DNA from: Actinomycetota bacterium
Lineage (GTDB): Bacteria > Actinomycetota > Actinomycetes > S36-B12 > CAIYMF01
Direction of reading: 5' to 3'
DNA: 64,000 nt
Assembly (NCBI GenBank): GCA_026393115.1
Contig: JAPLAU010000026.1
Coordinates: forward strand, 91,921 to 155,920
The notes under the pieces were generated by a model. The model saw only the letters and a program-made list of their open reading frames with translations, was not told the DNA's origin and searched no databases. The position numbers were made by a program, and so were the translations under genes. Of the stretch, positions 35,653 through 43,475 are shown piece after piece. How positions within the stretch are numbered: position 1 is the stretch's first letter; each line of letters starts with the position of its first letter.

Positions 35653-37371
35653 ATGACCCCACGCGTTCGTACGGCCGCTGCGGCCGCCATTACCGTCATT
35701 TCTCTGATCGGCTCGGCGGTGGTTCTTCCTGCTTCTGCCGTGGCACCGGGGGCTCTGGGTGCTAAACGAGCCGTGAGCAATGGGTCGTCGGCTCCTGACG
35801 GAGGCGTAGCGCCTGCAGTTGCGACACTGCCCAGTGGTGCGACGGTGATCGCGTGGTCGGGCGCCTCTGGTGCGGCACTGTACCTGCGGGTGCGCGCGCC
35901 CGGCAGTACGACATGGGGGGCCCTGAAGCATTACGTGCCAAGTGGTGGCTACCAGATCTCTGGAGACGTTTACCAAACCGTGGTGAACCTTTTCCCGCTC
36001 GGGTCGAGCACGTTCTTGCTCGTGTGGACTGAGAAGAATGGAAGTAACTACCGAGTGCAGGCAGCTCGAGTCGCCGCCGCCGCCGCGACGATTTCACCAG
36101 CAGTGATCTCCGGAAGCGAAACCGATAGTGAAGCTGTGTGGGTGTCAGTGAATGCTGCCGGACGGGCAGTCGTGGTGTGGCGGAAGAGTGCAACCCAAGC
36201 GGCTCGCATTGCGGTACTGGCAAACCCCACGTCTGCGTGGAGTGCGGCGGCGACTCTGGCGACTTCCAACGTCAACTTCCCGCAGGTGGCAGTGGCATCT
36301 AATGGAACGTTCTGCGTGCAGTGGACCGCCCCCGTGAGTGGTGCGACCATCAAACTCACCGCACGGTGCCGCACGTCAGCGACACCGCCGACGAGTCCTG
36401 CAACGTGGGTCACGGGACTGCCCCCGGCGAAAGTGATTGCGACTGCGGACATTGTTGTGGGCATCGCCACCTGGTCGAGTATCGCGGCGTCGGGCAACTC
36501 CTTCACCTCGGCACTGAGTAGGAGAGTGTCAGGCACTGCACCCGTGGCGGGAGCTCCCTTTGCGAGCAGGATCGCCTTGTTCAGTCTGCCTTCCGCCGCC
36601 GGGACCTGGTCGAGTGCGCATCTAGTCGGTCCGGATGCGCAGATGCTGCTGCAGCCGGTGCTCGGCGGTTCCGCTGATGGTCGAGCGGTACTGACGTACA
36701 AACGGCTCGAGGGTTCGGTCGGATCGACAAGCAGTTCTAATGCGGCGTCGTTCGAAACGTATGTGGTCGATCGAGGTACTACTGGTTCGTGGTCGCAGCC
36801 GGTGCTGGTGGCAGCAGCAGCCATCGCTGTGTCATCCGCGACTGAACTCTTTATCACTGCGGCTGTCGCCTTTGGCCCCAACGGAAGTCTGGTGGTGGGC
36901 GGTATTCAGTCGAGTGCTGGCCTAGCGCCCATGGGAATCACTTTCGCTTCGACCGTGCGCCCGGGCTGGGGGCTACCTGTTTCACAATCGGTGTCGTGGG
37001 TGCTGCCGGGTGCCTACAGTGCCGCGGCCATTGCCCCCTCGGGTCGCACGACGATTGCAGTGGTCGACATAAGTCCCGCCGGCGGGATCGTCGAACGCAC
37101 GACGGCGATGCCCAAACCATTCCTGCTCAGTAGAGCGAAGCTGTCGAAAGCGCCAAAGAAGGGCGTTTCAGTTGCGTGCAGTTCGGCCTGGACCGACGCA
37201 GCATCGCGTTCGTTCACGTGGCTTCGCAATGGATCGGTGATCGGCGGCGCCACGTCGTCAACGTACAAGCCCACAGGCGCTGATCAGGGCAAGGGATTGT
37301 CGTGCCGAGTGAAGGCGGTTAATCCCACCGGAAGTTCCATCTCCGGTTCACTCGAGCGGACGGTGGCCTGA
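35653..37371 (+). CDS. Secreted propeller-like protein with C-terminal Ig-like domain, paralogue 1
   Basis: The 572-residue protein has a Sec signal peptide (TAAAAAITVISLIGSAVVLPASA, cut near residue 29). The body is made of repeating beta units such as ALYLRVRAPGSTTWG, each with Trp and Gly at regular spacing, suggesting a beta-propeller-like fold. The last about 85 residues form an Ig-like module (AKLSKAPKKGVSVACSSAW; LRNGSVIGGATSSTYKP; GKGLSCRVKAVNPTGSS) of the type common in secreted actinobacterial proteins. A ribosome site GAGGA precedes the ATG. The next gene starts 2 bases after the stop and encodes a paralogue with the same plan. Function is unknown; extracellular binding is plausible. 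Confidence 0.8.
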   Translation: MTPRVRTAAAAAITVISLIGSAVVLPASAVAPGALGAKRAVSNGSSAPDGGVAPAVATLPSGATVIAWSGASGAALYLRVRAPGSTTWGALKHYVPSGGYQISGDVYQTVVNLFPLGSSTFLLVWTEKNGSNYRVQAARVAAAAATISPAVISGSETDSEAVWVSVNAAGRAVVVWRKSATQAARIAVLANPTSAWSAAATLATSNVNFPQVAVASNGTFCVQWTAPVSGATIKLTARCRTSATPPTSPATWVTGLPPAKVIATADIVVGIATWSSIAASGNSFTSALSRRVSGTAPVAGAPFASRIALFSLPSAAGTWSSAHLVGPDAQMLLQPVLGGSADGRAVLTYKRLEGSVGSTSSSNAASFETYVVDRGTTGSWSQPVLVAAAAIAVSSATELFITAAVAFGPNGSLVVGGIQSSAGLAPMGITFASTVRPGWGLPVSQSVSWVLPGAYSAAAIAPSGRTTIAVVDISPAGGIVERTTAMPKPFLLSRAKLSKAPKKGVSVACSSAWTDAASRSFTWLRNGSVIGGATSSTYKPTGADQGKGLSCRVKAVNPTGSSISGSLERTVA

Positions 37372-37373
37372 CC

Positions 37374-39074
37374 ATGAAGCGACTTCTTGTGTCGGGGCTT
37401 GCCGCAGGCGCGCTGCTTGTCGGACTCGCCGTTCCTCCCGCGCAGGCGGCACCTGCGCCGGGTGTGTTCGCGCCCGCGCTGGAGTTGGCAGCGAGTGTGA
37501 TTCAGTTCGGTCCGGCTGCTGCGGCGTTGCCAGATGGCACGGTCGCCGTGGTGTGGCAGCCATCAGGCGGCTCGTTCGGTGTGCGCATTCGTCGCGCCGG
37601 CGCCACCTCATTCGGGGCCGCGATGATCAAGACTCTGGCCGCAGGTCACTCATTAGGAATCTCTGGGTCACCGACGAATACACCGATTGTCAAACTCCTG
37701 GCCCTGACGTCAACCTCGTTCCTTCTTGGTTGGGCTGACTGCGTGGGCGCCGCATGTTCGGTTCAGGTGAGCACGCTCGGTGCATCCGCGACGAGTATTC
37801 CGGCATCGGTCAAGGTGTCGGGTTCAGATGTCGCTACGACCTTTGAACCCACATTCGCGGTGTTGCCCGATGGCAGTGCCGCTGTTGGATGGTTGGTTAC
37901 ATCGGGGGGCGGCTACAGCCTGCGTGTGTCACAGCGAACCGGAGTGGCTGGCGCGTGGTCGGCTGCGAGTACAGCGGGAATAACGTCACTGCCCTTCGAT
38001 TATCAGGTGGCTCTGGATAGCACCCGTTCACTCTCAGCCATCTGGATGTCGATCTGTGGAGCCTTGTACGAATTCCGAGTGAGGTCGCGCATTGGGTCGA
38101 ACTGGGGTCTTCCGGTGGTCGCGAGTTCATTCAATTCGTCAGCCTTCACCAGTCTGACCGGGCTTGCGTCGCTGACTGCTGGTGGATCGTCGACCGTTCT
38201 GGCTGTGATCGAGAGCATGTCAGGAACGTCGAACTACGCCGATACGAATCCGTTTGCGGTGCGTGTGTTGCAACGCACGTCATCCTCAACCAACTGGACA
38301 CTGACATCGCAGGTGTTGACCGGACCCGGTCGCTACGCAACAACGCCGACCGTGTCGATGACCGCCGACGGAAGTGCGGTCGTGCGTTTCGTGGACTTTG
38401 AAACGGGAGTCGTCGGCACCCCCACCACCTACCAGATCAGCACGTTCGTCGTGCAGAGGCGCGGGGTTGCTGGAAGTTGGTCGGCGTCGACAATGATCGA
38501 TGCTGTGTCGGGCCTCGACCCACTGTCGGTGTACTCGCTGTTCAGGTTCCGACCCATGTTGCTTGACGACGGTACGTATGTCACACCCTCGCTTCGGCCG
38601 GTGCTTGACTCAGGCCCTCCGGAAACGGCTGTCGTCGGTGTCGGAATTCAGACCCGCCGTTCATGGACCGGGCTCATGAGCGATGGGCCAGTCATGGGCC
38701 AGACGATGTCGATGGGTGTCGCGGCGGCCGTTACCAATGCGTCGGGACGCACCACAGTGGTCTACGTCGGCCCGACGGCGAACCTGAAGGTGCGCACCTC
38801 AACATTGCCCAAGCCGTTTGTGCGGTCGAAGGCGACGCTGTCGAAGTCGGCTCCGCGTAAGGGCCAGGCAGTGGCGTGCACGTCGGCCTGGTCGGAAGCT
38901 GCGAGCCTGGCCTACAAGTGGTTGCGCAATGGATCGATCATCAGCGGGGCCACTTCGAAGACGTATACGCCGAAGGCGGCGGATGTCGGTCGTGCGTTGT
39001 CGTGCCGGGTGACAGGAACGAACTCTAAGGGTTCGACGATCTCGACGTCAGTTGCTCGGAGCGTGGGGTCGTAA
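37374..39074 (+). CDS. Secreted propeller-like protein with C-terminal Ig-like domain, paralogue 2
   Basis: The 566-residue protein has a signal peptide ending PPAQAAPAPG (cut near residue 26), the same repeated beta units as the preceding gene, and an equivalent Ig-like C-terminus (ATLSKSAPRKGQAVACTSAW; LRNGSIISGATSKTYTP; LSCRVTGTNSKGST). The two genes therefore arose by tandem duplication and have since diverged to modest identity outside the Ig module. Only 2 bases separate them, so they should be translated from one message. Function is unknown. Confidence 0.8.
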   Translation: MKRLLVSGLAAGALLVGLAVPPAQAAPAPGVFAPALELAASVIQFGPAAAALPDGTVAVVWQPSGGSFGVRIRRAGATSFGAAMIKTLAAGHSLGISGSPTNTPIVKLLALTSTSFLLGWADCVGAACSVQVSTLGASATSIPASVKVSGSDVATTFEPTFAVLPDGSAAVGWLVTSGGGYSLRVSQRTGVAGAWSAASTAGITSLPFDYQVALDSTRSLSAIWMSICGALYEFRVRSRIGSNWGLPVVASSFNSSAFTSLTGLASLTAGGSSTVLAVIESMSGTSNYADTNPFAVRVLQRTSSSTNWTLTSQVLTGPGRYATTPTVSMTADGSAVVRFVDFETGVVGTPTTYQISTFVVQRRGVAGSWSASTMIDAVSGLDPLSVYSLFRFRPMLLDDGTYVTPSLRPVLDSGPPETAVVGVGIQTRRSWTGLMSDGPVMGQTMSMGVAAAVTNASGRTTVVYVGPTANLKVRTSTLPKPFVRSKATLSKSAPRKGQAVACTSAWSEAASLAYKWLRNGSIISGATSKTYTPKAADVGRALSCRVTGTNSKGSTISTSVARSVGS

Positions 39075-39149
39075 CGGAGCGCCCTCGCGGGGCGGCGCTT
39101 CTGCAGGGTTCGGTACCCTGTGGTGGCTGCTCAGTTCGCTGGGAAGCGT

Positions 39150-39241
39150 GGAGGCGTCGCCTAGTCCGGTCTATGGCGCCCGCCTGCTAAGCGGGTTTGG
39201 GGTTTATAGCCCCATCGAGGGTTCAAATCCCTCCGCCTCCG
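39150..39241 (+). tRNA. tRNA-Ser(GCU)
   Basis: Acceptor GGAGGCG/CGCCTCC with discriminator G, anticodon stem CCCGC/GCGGG with loop CTGCTAA (anticodon GCT at 39186-39188), a long variable arm GGGGTTTATAGCCCC, and the T arm GAGGGTTCAAATCCCTC. CCA is not encoded. Confidence 0.95.
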
Positions 39242-39244
39242 CAC

Positions 39245-39285
39245 ATGAGTATGGGTGTCCCTTCGGGGGCACCTTTACTCATTTC
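39245..39285 (+). terminator. Strong intrinsic terminator after tRNA-Ser(GCU)
   Basis: Long stem with arms ATGAGTA + GGGTGTCCC and GGGGCACC + TACTCAT closed by a TTCG tetraloop, followed by TTTCT. It starts 4 bases after the tRNA. Confidence 0.85.
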
Positions 39286-39318
39286 TAAACGCGGAATCTC
39301 CACAGGCGTACTCACGTG

Positions 39319-39350
39319 TTGACGCCCACAGCCGTCACAAGTTAACTTGT
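39319..39350 (+). promoter_or_regulatory. Promoter with overlapping perfect palindrome (operator) for the toxin-antitoxin-like pair
   Basis: A -35 box TTGACG (39319-39324) and a -10 box TTAACT (39342-39347) are separated by 17 bases. The -10 box lies inside the perfect 14-base palindrome ACAAGTTAACTTGT (39337-39350). A repressor bound there would block RNA polymerase, as in autoregulated toxin-antitoxin operons. Confidence 0.7.
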
Positions 39351-39383
39351 TAGATGTCGAAACATCGCGCACGATCGCCTGTG

Positions 39384-39619
39384 TGGATGACGAACCGCGA
39401 ATGGCAGAGAGTGCGTTTCGTCATGGCATTTCCGTTGACGATATTCGTCACGCGGTGAGGCATCCGGTGCTAGTTATTCGACAAGAGGAGGGCTTCGTGA
39501 TGGTGATTGGTGCGGCTCGCTCGGGATTGCTCCTTGAGGTCGGATTCGTTGAGTTTCGTGGCGGGCAGATGATCGTGCACGCAAATGCGTGCGCGTCGGA
39601 AGTTCATGAGGTGAACTGA
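39384..39619 (+). CDS. Small BrnT/DUF4258-like protein, probable toxin
   Basis: The protein is 77 residues from GTG 39384, or 72 from ATG 39401. The frame is open further upstream, but any start at 39347 would lie inside the -10 box and operator. The core AESAFRHGISVDDIRHAVRHPV, then VIGAARSGLLLEVGFVE and IVHANACASE, has the alpha-beta pattern of small RelE/BrnT-like proteins that are common beside small HTH partners in actinobacteria. The stop overlaps the next ATG by one base (TGATG). A toxin role is inferred from size, fold pattern, coupling and the palindromic operator, not from a proven homologue. Confidence 0.6.
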
Positions 39620-39891
39620 TGCCCAGGTCACTCGAGTACGTACTAGCTCATGCGGATGAACTTGCTGATCGCTTCGAGGCCTTCGACCCTCGACCAGATG
39701 ACGCACTCGATCCACAGCACATCGTGCGTCTCCGCTCGGCGGTGCAGTTGCGTGCTGAAGGCGAGCGCGCACTCTTGGAATCTGTGGGCGAGGCGAGAAG
39801 TGCGGGCTATTCGTGGGCGGCGATCGGAGTCATCGTTGGAACGACCGGCGAAGCAGCACGACAGCGGTACGGACCTCGCCTATCGGCTTGA
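39619..39891 (+). CDS. Small HTH protein, probable antitoxin/repressor
   Basis: This is a 90-residue protein coupled to the preceding gene by TGATG. The N-terminal half is acidic and helical (LEYVLAHADELADRFEAFDP). The C-terminal half has a helix-turn-helix resembling resolvase or sigma-like HTHs (ARSAGYSWAAIGVIVGTTGEAARQRYG). It is a candidate to bind the toxin and the 14-base palindrome upstream of the pair. The last 12 bases overlap the convergent deoC gene. Confidence 0.6.
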   Translation: MPRSLEYVLAHADELADRFEAFDPRPDDALDPQHIVRLRSAVQLRAEGERALLESVGEARSAGYSWAAIGVIVGTTGEAARQRYGPRLSA

Positions 39892-40560
39892 CGCCTCGGA
39901 CACGATCTTCATGCCGCTAGACGTGCCCAGTCGGTCGGCGCCGGCTTCCAGCATTGCTTCGGCGGTGGCCAGCGATCGGATGCCACCGCTGGCCTTGACG
40001 CCCAGCTCGTCGCCGACCGTGTCGCGCATGAGTCGCACGTCCTCGACGGTGGCGCCACCGGTGCTAAATCCGGTTGACGTCTTCACATAGGCGGCGCCGG
40101 CGCGCATGGCCAGGCGGCATGCGGTGACCTTCTGCTCGTCGGTGAGCAGGCACGTCTCGATGATTACTTTCACCGGCATGGGTTCCGAGGCGATCACGAC
40201 TCCGGCAATGTCTGCGTAGACGGCGTCGTTCTCGCCAGCGATGAGGGAGCCGATGTCGATGACCATGTCGATCTCCTGCGCGCCTTGTGCCACTGCGATT
40301 GCGGCTTCCGAGGCTTTGGCTTGTGGTGACATTGCTCCGAGCGGAAAGCCGACGACGGTGCAGACCAGAACGTCGCTCTCGGCGAGCAGGTCGGTGACGA
40401 GCAGAACCCAGCGTGAGTTCACGCAGACTGCGGCAAAGTTGTATTGCAGCGCTTCGGCGCAGAGTTGCTCGACGCGCGCCTGCGTTGCGGTGGGATCGAG
40501 CAGCGTGTGGTCGATGCGGCCAGCGAGTGTGGTGGCGTGACGACGTGCGGCTGGTGACAT
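39880..40560 (-). CDS. deoC: Deoxyribose-phosphate aldolase
   Basis: This 226-residue class I aldolase cleaves 2-deoxyribose-5-phosphate to glyceraldehyde-3-phosphate and acetaldehyde in deoxynucleoside salvage. Conserved segments are AVCVNSRWVLL, VCTVVGFPLGAM, EIDMVIDIGSL, the Schiff-base lysine motif YVKTSTGFSTGGAT and VKASGGIRS. Length is normal. The gene overlaps the convergent antitoxin gene at its 3' end by 12 bases. No other deo genes are near. Confidence 0.95.
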   Translation of the reverse strand: MSPAARRHATTLAGRIDHTLLDPTATQARVEQLCAEALQYNFAAVCVNSRWVLLVTDLLAESDVLVCTVVGFPLGAMSPQAKASEAAIAVAQGAQEIDMVIDIGSLIAGENDAVYADIAGVVIASEPMPVKVIIETCLLTDEQKVTACRLAMRAGAAYVKTSTGFSTGGATVEDVRLMRDTVGDELGVKASGGIRSLATAEAMLEAGADRLGTSSGMKIVSEASSR

Positions 40561-40594
40561 GCCTTAAGCATGCCGCAGTTCGCGGACTCCGTCA

Positions 40595-41470
40595 TTAGTG
40601 CGAGATGACGTAGGCGGCGACGAGTCCGATGGCGCCGATGAACCAGCCGTAGCGAACGCTCGCGGCAACAATCGGATCGGAGTAGCCGTAGACCAGTGAC
40701 ATCTGCGACGGTCCGAAGGCGGGAATCGACAGTCCGGCGAGCACGGCAACGAGTGCGACTGCCGGTGTGGGTGCGAAGAAGACGATCGGTGCGAAAAGCG
40801 CGATGCGCATGAATGTGAAGGCGGCCCACGCAGGGATTCCAGGGCGCGGTGAAATGCGCTGCGATGAATGCAGCACCGATCCGACGAAAAGTGCGGCGCC
40901 CGTGGCGGCCATGAAGGGCGCGGCGATGAGTGAGAGTCCGGAAGTCCATTCGGGCGCGGTTGTCACTGCGCGCAGTAGTAGTCCGACACCAAGCGCTATC
41001 AGGGGCGCTTGGTCGATCCAACTCGTGGCGAGGCGCTGGGGTCGGGGAGAGTCGCGGCGCAGTAGGGCGATGTAGATAGCCCACAGTGGTGCGCCGAAAC
41101 GGTCGATGAGAACGGCGATGAGAACGGCGGCCGATCCACCGAATGCGGCAGCGAACGGAATGACGAAGAAGCCGGTGTTGGTCGTCGTGGCCCAGGTGCG
41201 CATGGCCGCACGGCCGGCGCGCCCCTCACCTTTGGTGGTGGCCAGCGAGACTAACAGCATCACTGCGAAGACGCCCACCATGAGGATCGGCCACAACACA
41301 TCGTCGAGTCCGGCAAGGCGCCATGCGGCCACGGTCGCGAGGACGACGGAGGCGATCAGGATCTGTGCGCGCACGAGTTTGGGCCAGATTCGGGCCAGTT
41401 TGTTGCTGCGAGTGGCAGCTAATCCAAGTGAGCCGCCGATGAGGTAGCCAATGAGGATTGCTATCGTCAT
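40595..41470 (-). CDS. AEC (auxin efflux carrier)-like permease
   Basis: The protein is 291 residues from the ATG at 41470; the open frame continues 52 codons upstream but that part is hydrophilic, Arg/Pro-rich and has no start signal, so it is rejected. About 9-10 hydrophobic helices are visible, with a break near TTTNTGFFVIPFAAAFGG that resembles the broken helix of AEC/bile-acid-symporter-like carriers. The substrate may be a small organic acid; that is a family-level guess. Confidence 0.7.
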   Translation of the reverse strand: MTIAILIGYLIGGSLGLAATRSNKLARIWPKLVRAQILIASVVLATVAAWRLAGLDDVLWPILMVGVFAVMLLVSLATTKGEGRAGRAAMRTWATTTNTGFFVIPFAAAFGGSAAVLIAVLIDRFGAPLWAIYIALLRRDSPRPQRLATSWIDQAPLIALGVGLLLRAVTTAPEWTSGLSLIAAPFMAATGAALFVGSVLHSSQRISPRPGIPAWAAFTFMRIALFAPIVFFAPTPAVALVAVLAGLSIPAFGPSQMSLVYGYSDPIVAASVRYGWFIGAIGLVAAYVISH

Positions 41471-41625
41471 CGGACCGTCACGGGTCGACCCTACCGAGGG
41501 TTGGAAGGCGCTCGAAGGGCGCTGCGGGGGTGGTTTCCTCAGCGGGCGGGTCCATTGGCCGTGCCCCCGGCCAATCCGGTCGGGCGCGCACCAGCGCCTG
41601 GAATCAAACGCGCGGGCTTTTTGCA

Positions 41626-41668
41626 AAGTTAGTACAGTTTAGGAAATGTAGAAAAAGTTGACTAACTT
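41626..41668 (+). promoter_or_regulatory. AT-rich promoter region with 8-base inverted repeat before the AAA ATPase
   Basis: AAGTTAGT (41626-41633) and ACTAACTT (41661-41668) are perfect inverted copies across 27 bases, in an AT-rich stretch. A -10-like TAAAGT at 41672-41677 lies 7 bases before the GTG at 41684, which lacks a ribosome site. A leaderless transcript controlled by a repressor is possible. Confidence 0.45.
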
Positions 41669-41683
41669 GGATAAAGTTCAAGA

Positions 41684-42889
41684 GTGGACCCGCTGAGAAA
41701 CCCGTACACACCCAACGCCGGCGCGCAGCCCCCCGTGATCCTTGGTCGGGATGCGCAGCTTCAGACGTTCGCTCTCATGTTGGCGCGCATGGCAGCCGGT
41801 CGAACCGAGCAGTCAATGATCATTACCGGACTGCGTGGAGTTGGTAAAACGGTCCTGCTCGGAGGTTTTCGCAAGGAAGCGCTGTCGCAGAATTGGATCG
41901 TCATTGAGAACGAGGTAAGCAAACACAGTAATGAGGCATTTCGCCGTGAGGTCGTCGCCGACTTCCGCTCGGCCTTGTTTGAGTTGTCTCCCAAGGCACG
42001 TTGGAGCGAACGATTGAAGCGCGCCGCGTCGGTGCTGAAGTCATTCTCAATTCAAGTCGATCCGTCAGGATCACTGACCGCCGGCGTAGATGTAGAGGCA
42101 GTTGAGGGCCAGGCAGACAGCGGTAATCTCAACCGCGACCTGAGTGACCTATTCGTCGCGGTCGGTGAAGCGGCCAAGGACGAAGGGCGTGGCGTAGTAC
42201 TCCTGTACGACGAGATCCAATTCCTGAATCAGGATCAACTGGAAGCCGTGATCTCAGCCCTCCACAAGACGGTCCAGCGCAGCCTTCCTGTAACGATGGT
42301 GGGTGCCGGACTCCCCCAGATTGCCGAGTTGGCGGGTGATGCGAAGTCTTACGCGGAACGACTTTTCAAGTTCCCTAGGATTGGCGTCTTAGACCCGGAT
42401 GACGCTCGTCGTGCATTGGCGGGCCCGGCGGAGAGTGAAGACGCCTCTTTCACTTCCGAGGCCTTGGACCGTGCTGTCGAGCTCACTGAGGGATACCCCT
42501 ATTTCGTTCAGGAGCTTGGCTACGCGATATGGGGAGTCGCCGTCGGTCCTGCCGTGACGGCTGAGGATGTGGAGACTGCAATTCCGCTCTATGAGTCGAA
42601 ATTGGATTCCTCGTTCTTTCGGGTGCGCCTAGACCGCGCGACAGAATTGCAGCGTGCCTACCTACGAGCCATGGCAGAGCTGGGGCCGCTACCGCAGAAG
42701 GCAGCCGATGTGGCCGCTCTCTTGCAACGGACATCGCCTCAAGTCGCACCGACTCGCGCGGAGCTAATTGCAATGGGGTTGCTCTACACTCCGGAACACG
42801 GATACGCAGCGTTCACGGTCCCTCACTTCGACAAGTTCATGAAGCGTGCTGTTCCGATATTGGAGATTCCGGCCGTCCGTCGCAGGTGA
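41684..42889 (+). CDS. Stand-alone AAA ATPase (archaeal-ATPase/ORC-like)
   Basis: The 401-residue GTG-start protein has Walker A ITGLRGVGKTVLL, Walker B VVLLYDEIQFL and sensor-1-like VTMVGAGLP. A C-terminal winged-helix-like part ends with MGLLYTPEHGYAAFTVPHFDKF. This layout matches the AAA_16/archaeal ATPase family, whose members are often stand-alone genes in mobile or defence regions and whose role is usually unknown. No coding partner is adjacent; tRNA-Arg lies about 210 bases downstream. The segment between (42890-43100) holds no gene. The upstream region is AT-rich compared with neighbours. Confidence 0.82.
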   Translation: MDPLRNPYTPNAGAQPPVILGRDAQLQTFALMLARMAAGRTEQSMIITGLRGVGKTVLLGGFRKEALSQNWIVIENEVSKHSNEAFRREVVADFRSALFELSPKARWSERLKRAASVLKSFSIQVDPSGSLTAGVDVEAVEGQADSGNLNRDLSDLFVAVGEAAKDEGRGVVLLYDEIQFLNQDQLEAVISALHKTVQRSLPVTMVGAGLPQIAELAGDAKSYAERLFKFPRIGVLDPDDARRALAGPAESEDASFTSEALDRAVELTEGYPYFVQELGYAIWGVAVGPAVTAEDVETAIPLYESKLDSSFFRVRLDRATELQRAYLRAMAELGPLPQKAADVAALLQRTSPQVAPTRAELIAMGLLYTPEHGYAAFTVPHFDKFMKRAVPILEIPAVRRR

Positions 42890-43100
42890 GCAGTCATTAG
42901 TGTTCGTTGCCGCAGCCAACACTCAGCGTTGGCGTGGGCGCCTTGCTGCTTCCAGTCACGGTCGACGGGACGGGTGGCTCGCGACGCGACTAAGCGTTGA
43001 GTTGCTTGGGGCCGTGGTGAGCCGGACCATAGGTAAGCGGGACTACCGGGGCGGACCAAATGTGAACGGTGGGGTAACCTGTGGAGGCTGTTAGCAGCGG

Positions 43101-43173
43101 GCGCCCGTAGCTCAACGGATAGAGCATCTGACTACGGATCAGAAGGTTGGGAGTTCGAATCTCTCCGGGCGCA
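43101..43173 (+). tRNA. tRNA-Arg(ACG)
   Basis: Acceptor GCGCCCG/CGGGCGC with discriminator A, anticodon stem TCTGA/TCAGA with loop CTACGGA (anticodon ACG at 43134-43136), and the T arm GGGAGTTCGAATCTCTC in the usual place. Length is 73 and CCA is not encoded. Confidence 0.96.
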
Positions 43174-43475
43174 CTTTCGAAAAACGTTGGTAAGTAACAG
43201 TTATCGCGCTTCTGAGAGATCCCACTCAGGCCCTAATTTGGCTCAGGGTCACATTCGGTTCTTCTCGGTGTCAAGCCACGAGTGTGTGCGAGTTCAGCGA
43301 CCAACCGCTCCCCAAACCTCCGATCATCTGCAGGCGCGTCAGCAAATTCGGCAGAAACCCCGGAACCTCCAGTATTTCCGGCAACTCGCGCACGCACGAA
43401 ACAGTCGAGCCATCAGTTCATCCCGTCTCACGTACAGGGCGTAGTGTGTGCGCCGAGCAAGCCACCCCGGAGGTG
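43174..43475. other. Gene-free segment between tRNA-Arg and the double-TetR gene
   Basis: About 300 bases. Open frames run through it but begin without ribosome sites and read as Arg/Ser/Pro-rich nonsense. The ribosome site GGAGG for the next gene lies at 43469-43473. I see no repeat or RNA gene in it. Confidence 0.5.

Noticed and set aside
41541..41640. A tRNA-like, GC-rich stretch before the AAA ATPase (spurious frame reading GGSIGRAPGQSGRARTSAW)
   Set aside because: No acceptor stem or consistent cloverleaf could be paired on either strand.
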